A program made the translations under genes and the position numbers. 64,000 nucleotides of DNA from Wolfiporia cocos (taxonomy: Eukaryota > Basidiomycota > Agaricomycetes > Polyporales > Phaeolaceae), in assembly GCA_029448655.1 (NCBI GenBank), contig JACCLO010000003.1:3038001-3102000 (forward strand), in the 5' to 3' direction. Position 1 is the first letter of the stretch. Every line of letters starts with the position of its first letter. Below are positions 55,212 to 63,734 of the stretch, piece by piece. The notes under the pieces are model-generated. The model was given only the letters and a program-made list of their open reading frames with translations, did no database searches and had not been told where the DNA came from.

Positions 55212-58200
55212 AGAACACACCAGCCCCGCAGCGGCTGGGAGTGTACAGCGCCCCGAAGAAGCGCACCTCTACGAAGAGGCTTCACAGAGACCCCTTATCT
55301 TGTGGGAAGATAAGGCGGTCGTACGTCACCCGGTATCCCATCTCGGTATATTCGGTAACTCGGCAATGGACTTTGCCCGGAGGACAAGGACACTAGCTAC
55401 ACGTGCCCCTCCTGTACAATACTTTTATCCTGACCCGCTCGCGCTGAAGTTTTTCACTTTGTATAATGTACATGGAAACGATTCTCGAGACGACAATAAA
55501 TCGTTCTCTATCGAAGTGGAACTGTGGGTATATGGAAAGAAAGTCAACGCCATGGCATTAATCGACACCGGTGCATCCATAAGCGTCATCGATAAGAAAC
55601 TCGTACACGAGGAGAAGTTAGTCACTCAGAAACTACCTTCACCTCTCGAGATTCGCAACGCCGACGGTACCTCTAATACCGCCGGTAATATCAATATGGC
55701 AGTAAAAGCTTATATGGTGCACGAGGAACACAAGTCCACCGAATTCTTGTACGTAATGGACGTACAGAATGCGGATGTGATCCTCGGATATGACTGGTTC
55801 CTGAAACACAACCCGGACTTCAATTGGCCGGAAGGAACCTTCACATATCGGTGTACGGAAAAATGTAAACATGGCAAACGGGTTTCGATTTCTGAGGAAG
55901 AAGATGAAACCGAACCCCGCAACATCTATCAGATCATCAATGACTTTCCAATAGATTTTCTCGGCTTAGAGGAGCCTGAGAATCCCTTTGTCGCTTGGGT
56001 GAACACCCTTGACGAAGGAACGGAACTCCTTATCGATGCCATTCAGTCGATAACGGAGAAGTCGGATGATGAATTCCTGACAGATGCGGATCTCCAGAAA
56101 TGGAAATCCTTGGTTCCGGAGGAATACCAGGAGTTTGGTCCCACGGTATTTTCTCAACGCGCATCTGAAAGAATGCCCGAACGGAAACCATACGATCACG
56201 CCATCGACTTCCCCGATGACGCGGTACTACCGCCCCCGAGTAAGGCATACAAGATGTCTCCTCAGGAAGCGAACTCGCTAGATCAGTGGATTCAGGAAGA
56301 GTTACGGAAGGGCTACATCCGACACTCGAAATCCCCGATCGCGAGCCCGGTCTTCTTCGTCCCTAAAAAAGACGGCGGAGCCCGAATGGTAGTCGATTAC
56401 CGGAAAGTAAACGACTTGACCATTAAAAACAGGTACCCTCTCCCACGCATAGACGAGCTTATCGATAAGCTTAGCCAGGCTTCGATATTTACGAAGCTCG
56501 ACTTGCGTTGGGGTTACAACAACGTAAGAATCAAGGAGGGAGATGAATGGAAGACCGCATTCATTACGCCTAACGGCCTTTACGAAGCTGTAGTCATGTA
56601 CTTCGGCTTTTGTAATGCACCCAGCACGTTCCAACACATGATGAACGATATTCTAGGTGACCTTATCAGAGAAGGAAAGGTCATTGTCTACCTAGACGAC
56701 ATCCTTGTGTTCGGAAACGACCTGTTGGAACACCGTCGTATTGTCAAGCAAGTATTACAAATCTTGCAAGACAACGACTTGTTCGCGAAGCCTGAAAAGT
56801 GCTTCTTCGAACAAAGCAGTATTGAATACCTGGGAATGATCATTTCCAAAGGAAAAGTCGAAATGGACCCTAAGAAGGTAGCCGGCGTAATGGACTGGCC
56901 TACACCTGCCAAGGTGAAGGACGTCCAGGCCTTTGTTGGCTTCGCCAACTACTACCGGTGGTTCATTGAAGACTTCTCCAAAGTGGTTAAGCCGTTAACC
57001 GAACTGTCCAAGAAAAACACGCAATGGAACTGGGGACCCGAACAAGCGGAAGCCTTCCAAACTCTCAAGGAAGCTTTCACATCGGCTCCAATACTCCGGA
57101 TCCCAGATCAGGAATCCCCGTTCCGCGTGGAAGCGGATTCTTCTGATTACGCAACTGGTGCAGTGCTATCACAATACTCTTCGGAGGATAAGCTCTGGCA
57201 CCCGGTAGCCTTTTACTCGAAATCTCTATCAGCACCCGAAAGGAACTATGAGATTTACGACAAGGAGTTGCTCGCAATCATCCGCGCTCTAGAAGAATGG
57301 AGACATTACCTCGAAGGACACCCACACAAATTTGAAGTATGGTCGGATCATCTCAATCTGACATATTTCAAATCGGCACAACGGCTAACCCGGAGACAGG
57401 CACGTTGGAGTCTTTACCTGACAAGGTTCAACTTCACCATGTGCCACAAACCCGGTAAAACAATGCTAACGGCTGATCCTCTGTCACGGAGGCCAGACCA
57501 TGAAGAGGGGGTGGAACTCGACAATCGCGATCAAATTTTGCTGAAACCGGAATACTTTACGGTTAGGGCGCTAGAAGCGTCACAACAGGAGATACAATCA
57601 GGCGACGAGGACCTCCTCCGACAAATCCGACAAGCCCTCATGGACGATCAAATTACCAAGGATTACCAGGAACTACTGAAAAGTGGTCCCAAGGAATTCG
57701 GTAAAGATCTCCAGGAATGGAACATGGAGGCCGGATTACTCCTCAGACGAGGAAAAGTGTACGTTCCAAAAGAGCCTAAAGAATTGCGCACGAAGATTCT
57801 GGAGTTACATCATGACCATGTGACTGCCGGACACTTCGGACGATGGAAGACCTATGAACTTCTATCACGTAATTACTGGTGGCCTGGAATGACCACGATG
57901 GTGAAGCAATACGTGGAAGGTTGTGACACATGCCAGCGCATGAAGAACCGCAACCAGACCCCGTATGGACCCCTGCAACCGCTCCCAGTACCGGAAGCAC
58001 CCTGGGACACAATCACAATCGACTTCATCGTTCACTTACCGCCCAGCGGCGAACGCAAACAATTCACTGCTATTATGGTAGTAGTGGACCGATTGACCAA
58101 GCGCGCACACTTCATTCCCACGTCAGACAATATCTCGGCAAAGGAATTAGCAAACCTCCTGTACCTTCGGATTTATCCGAATCACGGACTTCCGAAACAA

Positions 58201-59688
58201 ATCATTTCGGATAGAGGGCCGCAATTCTCTTCTGAGTTATTCAAGGGATGGTGCGAACAATTGGGAATCCAGAGGTCGATGACGACAGCCTACCACCCGC
58301 AAGCGGACGGCCAAACGGAGAGAATTAACCAAATTCTAGAACAATACCTACGATGCTACATCGATGTTATCCAAAAAGATAACTGGGTTTTCTATCTCCC
58401 CACGGCAGAGTTTGCGTACAACAACGCGGCTAGTGAGACGACCAAGAATAGTCCATTCTTCGTCGAACTAGGAAGGCATCCCAATGCAGGACCTACGGAT
58501 TTGAAGCCGACGCAATATTCGGATTTAAATCAATTTGCTTACGCCAGATGGTCAGCACAAGAACAAGCTAAGGCAGCTATGAAATTGGCTGCCGAACGCT
58601 GGTCTTGGTACTATGATCAACACAAGCGCTCGGTACCGTTTAAAGTTGGCGACAAAGTTCTCGTTGACGCCCGTAGCTGGCAAGACTCCGAAAGAAGTCT
58701 TAGTCCACGCTATCTGGGACCATTTAAGATAATTGAACAATTATCTCCGGTCACCTTTAGGGTACACATGGACGAGCAATACAGGGCTTACCACCCAGTA
58801 TTCCACGCTTCCAAATTGGTCATATACAAGGACCCGGTGCATCAGAAAAGACCAGAGCCTCAACCAGAAATGGTCGACGGCGAGGAATTATGGGAAGTTG
58901 AGAAGATCTTAGATCATCGTCTCCGCGCAGGAAGAGTTGAATACAGAATCCGATGGAAAGGATTTGGTATCAATGACGACTCCTGGGTACGCGAAGCCGA
59001 TCTCGACACGGCATATGACATTCTGCAAGAATACAAGGCTTCACACGCCATTCCAATGCAGGATGTCCCCCTCAGGCGATCAGCCAGAAGGAAAGAAGCA
59101 GTTCATGTCTTCGACCCTGACAGCGACGACTGGGAAGCCGACGAATGCACGTGGCCAGACGACTGGCCGCAGTATCGCGAAAAATTTGCGAAGGATCCTA
59201 AGCAGCGCATGGTTAGACACCCCGACGGGGGATGGATGTCAGCGGACATTAACCAAAATGCGGATTTGAAAATCGTAGTCGGTGAAGGCGGCCGAATGCC
59301 GGAAAAGGGAACCAAGGACTCGGTTGGGTTTGACCTGTACACTGCAACAGGCGACGTTCTGCCAGCTCACGGGCAGACAGAATACAACACCAAACTGAAG
59401 ATCCAGGTACCTTTCGGCACTTACGGACGTATCGCCCCCCGCTCTAGTCTTGCCCGAAAAGGCATAGACGTAATGGGTGGCGTTATCGACCACGATTATC
59501 AAGGCGAAGTAATCATCATTCTCCGGAATCACTCCGATATATCTATCGATATTCGGGCCGGTGATAAGATTGCTCAGCTCATCTGCGAAGTTGCTAAGGA
59601 CCCGCACATTACGCTACACGGAAAATCTTACTTTGAAAAGATTAAATCCGAGCGCGGTACTGGTGGTTTCGGCTCCACAGGAAAGTAA
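55153..59688 (+). CDS. pol: Pol of element A: protease, RT, RNase H, integrase, chromodomain, dUTPase
   Basis: A 1511-residue frame; it is open from 55102, so frameshifting from gag must occur within 55102-55211. Domains: aspartic protease with DTGAS (about residues 138-142); RT with the RWGYNNVRIKEGDEWKTAF block and YLDDILVFGN (about 513-522); RNase H (FRVEADSSDYATGAV, about 656); integrase zinc site (HHDHVTAGHFG...CDTCQRMK, about 885-926) and D-D-E (TIDFIVHL about 956, ISDRGPQF about 1019, QTERINQ about 1055); chromodomain (ELWEVEKILDHR to ADLDTAYDILQEY, about 1245-1297); WPDDWPQYR linker; dUTPase (about 1385-1511) with VGFDLYT, YGRIAPRSSLA, GGVIDHDYQGEV, GDKIAQLI and RGTGGFGSTG, all five motifs with the motif-1 and motif-3 Asp present. 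The ATG at 55153 is not conserved in C. The dUTPase is the terminal domain and the element ends 39 bp later. Confidence 0.96.
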   Translation: MSGPSRFPSPQPHVSKTFCEEHTSPAAAGSVQRPEEAHLYEEASQRPLILWEDKAVVRHPVSHLGIFGNSAMDFARRTRTLATRAPPVQYFYPDPLALKFFTLYNVHGNDSRDDNKSFSIEVELWVYGKKVNAMALIDTGASISVIDKKLVHEEKLVTQKLPSPLEIRNADGTSNTAGNINMAVKAYMVHEEHKSTEFLYVMDVQNADVILGYDWFLKHNPDFNWPEGTFTYRCTEKCKHGKRVSISEEEDETEPRNIYQIINDFPIDFLGLEEPENPFVAWVNTLDEGTELLIDAIQSITEKSDDEFLTDADLQKWKSLVPEEYQEFGPTVFSQRASERMPERKPYDHAIDFPDDAVLPPPSKAYKMSPQEANSLDQWIQEELRKGYIRHSKSPIASPVFFVPKKDGGARMVVDYRKVNDLTIKNRYPLPRIDELIDKLSQASIFTKLDLRWGYNNVRIKEGDEWKTAFITPNGLYEAVVMYFGFCNAPSTFQHMMNDILGDLIREGKVIVYLDDILVFGNDLLEHRRIVKQVLQILQDNDLFAKPEKCFFEQSSIEYLGMIISKGKVEMDPKKVAGVMDWPTPAKVKDVQAFVGFANYYRWFIEDFSKVVKPLTELSKKNTQWNWGPEQAEAFQTLKEAFTSAPILRIPDQESPFRVEADSSDYATGAVLSQYSSEDKLWHPVAFYSKSLSAPERNYEIYDKELLAIIRALEEWRHYLEGHPHKFEVWSDHLNLTYFKSAQRLTRRQARWSLYLTRFNFTMCHKPGKTMLTADPLSRRPDHEEGVELDNRDQILLKPEYFTVRALEASQQEIQSGDEDLLRQIRQALMDDQITKDYQELLKSGPKEFGKDLQEWNMEAGLLLRRGKVYVPKEPKELRTKILELHHDHVTAGHFGRWKTYELLSRNYWWPGMTTMVKQYVEGCDTCQRMKNRNQTPYGPLQPLPVPEAPWDTITIDFIVHLPPSGERKQFTAIMVVVDRLTKRAHFIPTSDNISAKELANLLYLRIYPNHGLPKQIISDRGPQFSSELFKGWCEQLGIQRSMTTAYHPQADGQTERINQILEQYLRCYIDVIQKDNWVFYLPTAEFAYNNAASETTKNSPFFVELGRHPNAGPTDLKPTQYSDLNQFAYARWSAQEQAKAAMKLAAERWSWYYDQHKRSVPFKVGDKVLVDARSWQDSERSLSPRYLGPFKIIEQLSPVTFRVHMDEQYRAYHPVFHASKLVIYKDPVHQKRPEPQPEMVDGEELWEVEKILDHRLRAGRVEYRIRWKGFGINDDSWVREADLDTAYDILQEYKASHAIPMQDVPLRRSARRKEAVHVFDPDSDDWEADECTWPDDWPQYREKFAKDPKQRMVRHPDGGWMSADINQNADLKIVVGEGGRMPEKGTKDSVGFDLYTATGDVLPAHGQTEYNTKLKIQVPFGTYGRIAPRSSLARKGIDVMGGVIDHDYQGEVIIILRNHSDISIDIRAGDKIAQLICEVAKDPHITLHGKSYFEKIKSERGTGGFGSTGK

Positions 59689-59713
59689 TCGTTCCATTAG
59701 GGACAATGAAACC

Positions 59714-59727
59714 TGAAGAGGGGGTAA
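59714..59727 (+). other. Polypurine tract of element A
   Basis: TGAAGAGGGGGTAA sits immediately before the 3' LTR TGTCACAG. The same string precedes the LTR of C. Confidence 0.88.
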
Positions 59728-60426
59728 TGTCACAGATTTGGGACATGCCACTATTTTTCCCGTATTTTTACCTATTTATCTGGTATTTCTACGACCTTGT
59801 AGACATTTACGCTGCTAAGCGCCCGTCTACATGTACACGCAACCAAACAACACGTACACAACGCGGTATACGTCCACTTGTCATAACAACACGTACATAA
59901 CACGTTTGTACGCGTCAATGACTCAGCGGACTAATCTCCGGTGTCACGCGCTTTGCTCATATCCCGATACCGGGCTATGTCAGTACAATTGGATAAGCGG
60001 CCCGCTCGTTATCACATGCCAATGCCTTTACGATTACTCATATCCCGATGCCGGTATATAAGAATCACATGCATGGCTTACTAACGTAGCTACAGCCACT
60101 TCCACAACATGGACCTACGGTCCAAACAAACGATCTTACTGGTGCGGCCATTACCGGCGCACATGGTCTATTGTAGTTTACGACTTAGCTGTATTAGTTA
60201 TGTCTGCGCACAGACCGTCTTCATGTTTGGCTCCCTTACTGGTAACCAAACAATGCATGTATATAAGTAGGGCTATCACTGCGGATAGGCCTTAGATTTG
60301 TTCTCTGCATTCGCACAGTTACATATCATCTCTGCTTGCGCCCACTAGCCTCCTCACCAACCTCCAGCAACCCCTTCAAGTCGCTTACTAGGTTACAGTG
60401 TGAGTCCCACAGTCTAGTCTGTGTCA
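59728..60426 (+). repeat. 3' LTR of element A
   Basis: 699 bp, same length as the 5' LTR. The visible differences are in the ACATGTACACG block near 59830 (two) and GGATAGGCC near 60285 (one). Confidence 0.95.
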
Positions 60427-61067
60427 GTCGGCCCGAAGACCGCGAGACAGCAGCGCTCCACATCCCGAAGGAGTGGGCTACGCGCTTCTCTTCCAATGGG
60501 GCCCCAACTCGGTTTGACCCATGCTCGCACGCCAAGCTGCCCGGAGGACTTATGCTATTGGCTACCGTGAGTGACCTATGGCAGGGTGATTTTTTACGTC
60601 ACCCCCCTCACTGCTTTTCCCATGACGGATTCAAAGCAGGGCCCTTACGCCTGGGCGGCAGCTTTGGGAAATTTCCATGCCATCATAGTGATGACCCTGT
60701 GGATAGCGATGGGGCGCTGAACAACGCTTGCCATGGCAGGGGGTTGGGCGCACACAGGCAGACCGTCCCCTCTTCTCCACAGGCGGGTCTTAACCGCTCA
60801 CAGTCCAAGCTTGTCAGCAAGGACCGTGTCTCCTTGACCCTGGAGTCCGGGTTAGGTAGGCCTCCTGCCTAAAAAGGCGGTGTGGCTTCCCTGGTTGCCA
60901 CTCCTCTGCCGAGGATGGCCATGTATCCCCCAGATCTCAACTATCACCCCAATCGCCTTGTCAGGCAGAAAGGGATGTGCACGGCAACGAGCAATATACC
61001 CCTGTAGGATAGAAACCCAGACCCAAGCGCAAGCGCAAGGGCGGGGGTAGGGGGAGATTTGTTCTTA

Positions 61068-61763
61068 TGACACAAACAAGGTTGTGGGACTCACACTATA
61101 GCTTGATAACGACTTGAAGTAGTTGTTGAAGCTGGTGAGGAAACGCTTGTAGGCGCAGTAGGAATGTTATGTAACTATGCGATAGCAGAGAACAAATCTA
61201 AGGCTTATCATAGTGATAGCCCTACTTATATACATGCATTGTTTGGTTACTCAAAGAGGAGCCAAACAGTTAGACGGTCTGTGCGCAGACATAACTAATA
61301 CAGCTAAGTCGTAAACTACAGTAGACCATGTGCGCCGGTAATGGCCGCACCAGTAAGAAACGTTGTTAGGACCGTAGGTCCATGTTGTGATAGTGGCATT
61401 GCTACGTTAGTAAGCCATGCACGTGATAACTATATACCGGTATTGGGATATGAGTAATTGTAAGGGCATTGGCATGTGATAACGAGCGGGCCGCTTATCC
61501 AATTGTACTGACATAGCCCGGTATCGGGATATGAGTAAGGCGCGTGACACCGGAGGTTAGTCCGCTGAGTCATTGACGCGTACGAACGTGTTATGTACGT
61601 GTTGTTATGACAAGTGGACGTATACCGCGTTGTGTACGTGTTGTTTGGTTGCGTGTACGTGTAGACGGGCGCTTAGCAGCGTAAATGTCTACAAGGTCGT
61701 AGAAATACCAGATAAATAGGTAAAAATACGGGAAAAATCGTGGCATGTCCCAAATCTGTGACA
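61068..61763 (-). repeat. 5' LTR of element C
   Basis: A 696-bp minus-oriented LTR, followed on the minus strand by the PBS TAAGAACAAATCTCCC (61051-61067). The hairpin GGCTTATCA-TAG-TGATAGCC lies near 61203-61222. The right flank is an unrelated L2 fragment, and no TSD is readable. Confidence 0.93.
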
Positions 61764-61863
61764 AGGTGATGGTGGAGGTAACTAGGGCACGACGAGGAGG
61801 AAACTAATGAGAGAGGGGCGTGCGCGCGTACAGCGGTGGACCCCCTCCGGGTTATCCGTGACA
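61764..61863 (-). repeat. L2 LTR fragment
   Basis: About 100 bp of the minus-oriented 5' end of an L2 LTR (GGAGGTAACTAGGGC..., CCGGGTTATCCGTGACA), cut by element C on the left. Confidence 0.7.
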
Positions 61864-61991
61864 GTATTATAGCTTTAGCTTGCTATGTGGGGTTCTCTGA
61901 CCTTGTTGTGCCACTAGGGAGTCCCAACCCCTATGATCCTTTCAGATCTGTGACACTATCCCCTCTTTAGACTTAGCTGTCCCCAGCTAAG
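61864..61991 (-). mobile_element. 3' end of another gypsy element: LTR fragment plus polypurine tract
   Basis: On the minus strand, AAGAGGGGATAG (about 61956-61967) precedes TGTCACAGATCTG (ending 61955). The region upstream, with GGGGACAGCTAAGTCTAAAG, resembles the spacing and wording of the stretch before the 3' LTR of A. The LTR part (GCTTTAGCTTGCTATGTGGG) recurs at 63072-63158. An L4 LTR splits the upstream part at 61992. Confidence 0.65.
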
Positions 61992-62541
61992 TGTCACAAA
62001 TTATTCTACTAATAGTTTGTACTCCCTCGCTATAGGACGCACGCGCGGCGCTAGGCGTACGCCGCGCCTCTGCGCTGTAGTTACCTCCAGCGTCTCTCCC
62101 AGTTATTGCAGGTCACCTGGTCGTTAGGTTAGCGCTGTAGGGTAGCGCGCGCCTCCGGTACTCACACTATGGTCACAGTAGTTACATGATGCGTCACTTA
62201 GCACATGACCCAGTAGATACGGCGCACAGGCCTTCTCTTTAGGGCAGTACTAGTAGTCCCATCGCTCATGTATATATTACGGCGGAATGTGGGCTTACTC
62301 CCCATTCCTAAGATTCTCGACAACTGGGCATAGCCCCTTACTCTCACCTCTTTGTGTGCGACTCTGGCCGGGGGCCTAGCTCGTCTTGCTTGACTGTGCG
62401 CGCCTCAACATGTCGACTCTAGGAGTCCCTCTTTAGGGTACAGCCGACAAGTTCACCGCTGCTGTGGTTGCGCACCGCCCTGTAGGGCGTGTTAGGATTC
62501 CTCTGTAGTACAGAGTCCCACAAACGTGTAAGTTTGTGTCA
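61992..62541 (+). repeat. Solo LTR family L4
   Basis: A 550-bp LTR with perfect TSD CTAAG (61987-61991 and 62542-62546). It is closely similar to 30423-30970. Its 3' tip is CACAAAC...GTTTGTGTCA, a compensated version of CACAGAC...GTCTGTGTCA. Confidence 0.94.
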
Positions 62542-62546
62542 CTAAG

Positions 62547-63062
62547 GAGGTGAGGTGCTTATGACATATAGTTGCCCCCGGTACTAAGCATCACTTCGCT
62601 ACTATCTATAGTCATGCCCTTAGGCTTAGACTTCTGTTGCCAACCTCTTGTAGGCCCATCTTAAATGCCTGGATTTTTGGGAGCAGGTTAAGGCTTTTTA
62701 CTAGTAGTTTACTACCACGTAATCTTTGACCGTTTATCCCTAACGTTGTTGCCAGTACATTTCGTATGGCTCATGCTCTGGGCCCTCGTCTCAAGGGGTC
62801 ACGCGATGGGTGTTTTTCCCTAAGCCAAGGGTTCGATGGGATACCCATTTTTGGATAAAGGTGAAATTGCCCTTATCCGGGTTCGAACCGGTGACCTCTT
62901 GGGTAAGCTGTTATAATGTCACGGATACCACTGGCAGTCCTAGACCGGCGCTCTATGGGGACACGCGTCCAACACCCCTTAGCCAAAAGGGCCACTATAA
63001 CAGCTTGCTGTTATAGGCGGGACACACTATATGTGTAGTTCATATTCCCACGCTTAGACACT
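62547..63062. other. Unassigned stretch, no gene recognised
   Basis: No credible ORF. Apart from the tRNA-like sequence at 62869-62992 there is only unassigned DNA, perhaps internal or LTR sequence of the element whose 3' end lies at 61864. Confidence 0.4.
62869..62992 (-). other. tRNA-like sequence, 124 nt, possible tRNA pseudogene or SINE head
   Basis: On the minus strand the ends GCCCTTT and ATAAGGGC pair at six of seven positions, like an acceptor stem. TGGCTAAGGGG resembles an A box and GGTTCGAACCC a perfect B box. At 124 nt it is longer than a normal tRNA, and I cannot draw a regular anticodon arm even allowing an intron, so I do not assign an amino acid. Confidence 0.4.
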
Positions 63063-63158
63063 CGCACGTCATATTATAGCTTTAGCTTGCTATGTGGGGT
63101 TCTCTGACCTCGTTGTGCCACTAGGGAGTCCCAACCCCTATGATCCTTTCAGATCTGT
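63063..63158 (-). repeat. LTR fragment, same family as 61864-61955
   Basis: ATTATAGCTTTAGCTTGC to CCTATGATCCTTTCAGATC matches 61866-61950. It continues past the nested L2 LTR as GACA (63731-63734), giving the terminal GATCTGTGACA. Confidence 0.75.
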
Positions 63159-63725
63159 TGTCACGGATATCCCGTAGGGGGTCCCTTCATCCCTCGCTGT
63201 GTAGTACGGGCGCCGCTGCACATGTGCATGCTCCTCTCTCCTTAGTTACCTCTTCATCACACCCTAGATACCTCCACAGACCACCTGACCATGTAGATGA
63301 GCGCTCGTCAGGGAGCACGTGTACCAGGTACTCATGTGTTAGGTCACCTCTTTGTTACATGTAGTGTTACATCACGGTCACTCGTAGATACTCGTGCACG
63401 GGCCAGTACTTTAGGGTAACCCGTACCACTGGCTGTACATGTATATAAGTAGTAGCAGATGGGTCTTACAACCCATCTTTGAGATTCTCGTCTTAGGGCT
63501 TAGGCCCCTTTCTTATGACCACCTGTGTGTGTCTCTGTCCTGGGGACCCTCTACATCTAACTTGACTGTGTGCCACCTCATTACGTCACCCTTAGGAGTC
63601 CCCTTGGAGTGTACACCTTGGGATTACGGCCGACGGGTCACCACTGTCACGGTTGGTACACCACCTTGTCAGGCATGTAGGGACTCCCCTGCTGTGCAGG
63701 TCCCACAGACCGTAAGTCTGTGACA
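63159..63725 (+). repeat. Solo LTR family L2
   Basis: A 567-bp LTR with perfect TSD TCTGT (63154-63158 and 63726-63730). It starts TGTCACGGATATCCC and ends GTAAGTCTGTGACA. CATGTATATAAG precedes the hairpin GATGGGT...ACCCATC at 63458-63477. Confidence 0.94.
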
Positions 63726-63734
63726 TCTGTGACA

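Larger units (their letters stand above)
50435..60426 (+). mobile_element. Element A: intact self-primed Ty3/gypsy chromovirus with ORF1 and dUTPase
   Basis: A 9992-bp element with perfect TSD GTCGG (50430-50434 and 60427-60431). Both LTRs are 699 bp and I count about three differences between them, so the insertion is recent. It contains LTR, PBS, about 1 kb of leader, ORF1, gag, pol in the +1 frame, polypurine tract, LTR, with no stop or frameshift in any ORF. It lies in the leader of element C, in the opposite orientation and of the same family. It is the best candidate in the window for an autonomous copy. A CGG-to-TGG type change in RT (NYYRWFI where C and B have RRFI) is the one suspicious residue I noticed. 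Confidence 0.95.
31050..61763 (-). mobile_element. Element C: decayed Ty3/gypsy element of the A family, split by three insertions
   Basis: On the minus strand C runs: 5' LTR 61763-61068, leader 61067-60432 and 50429-50051, ORF1 50050-48031, gag 47884-45903, pol about 46012 to 31786, 3' LTR 31746-31050. It is interrupted by element A (TSD GTCGG), a solo L1 LTR (TSD CCAGG) and element B (TSD CGTTA on the plus strand). Removing each insertion with one TSD copy restores a continuous reading frame or leader. C's own TSD cannot be read because the left LTR continues into D. Four nonsense codons and a gag frameshift show it is dead. Confidence 0.92.
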
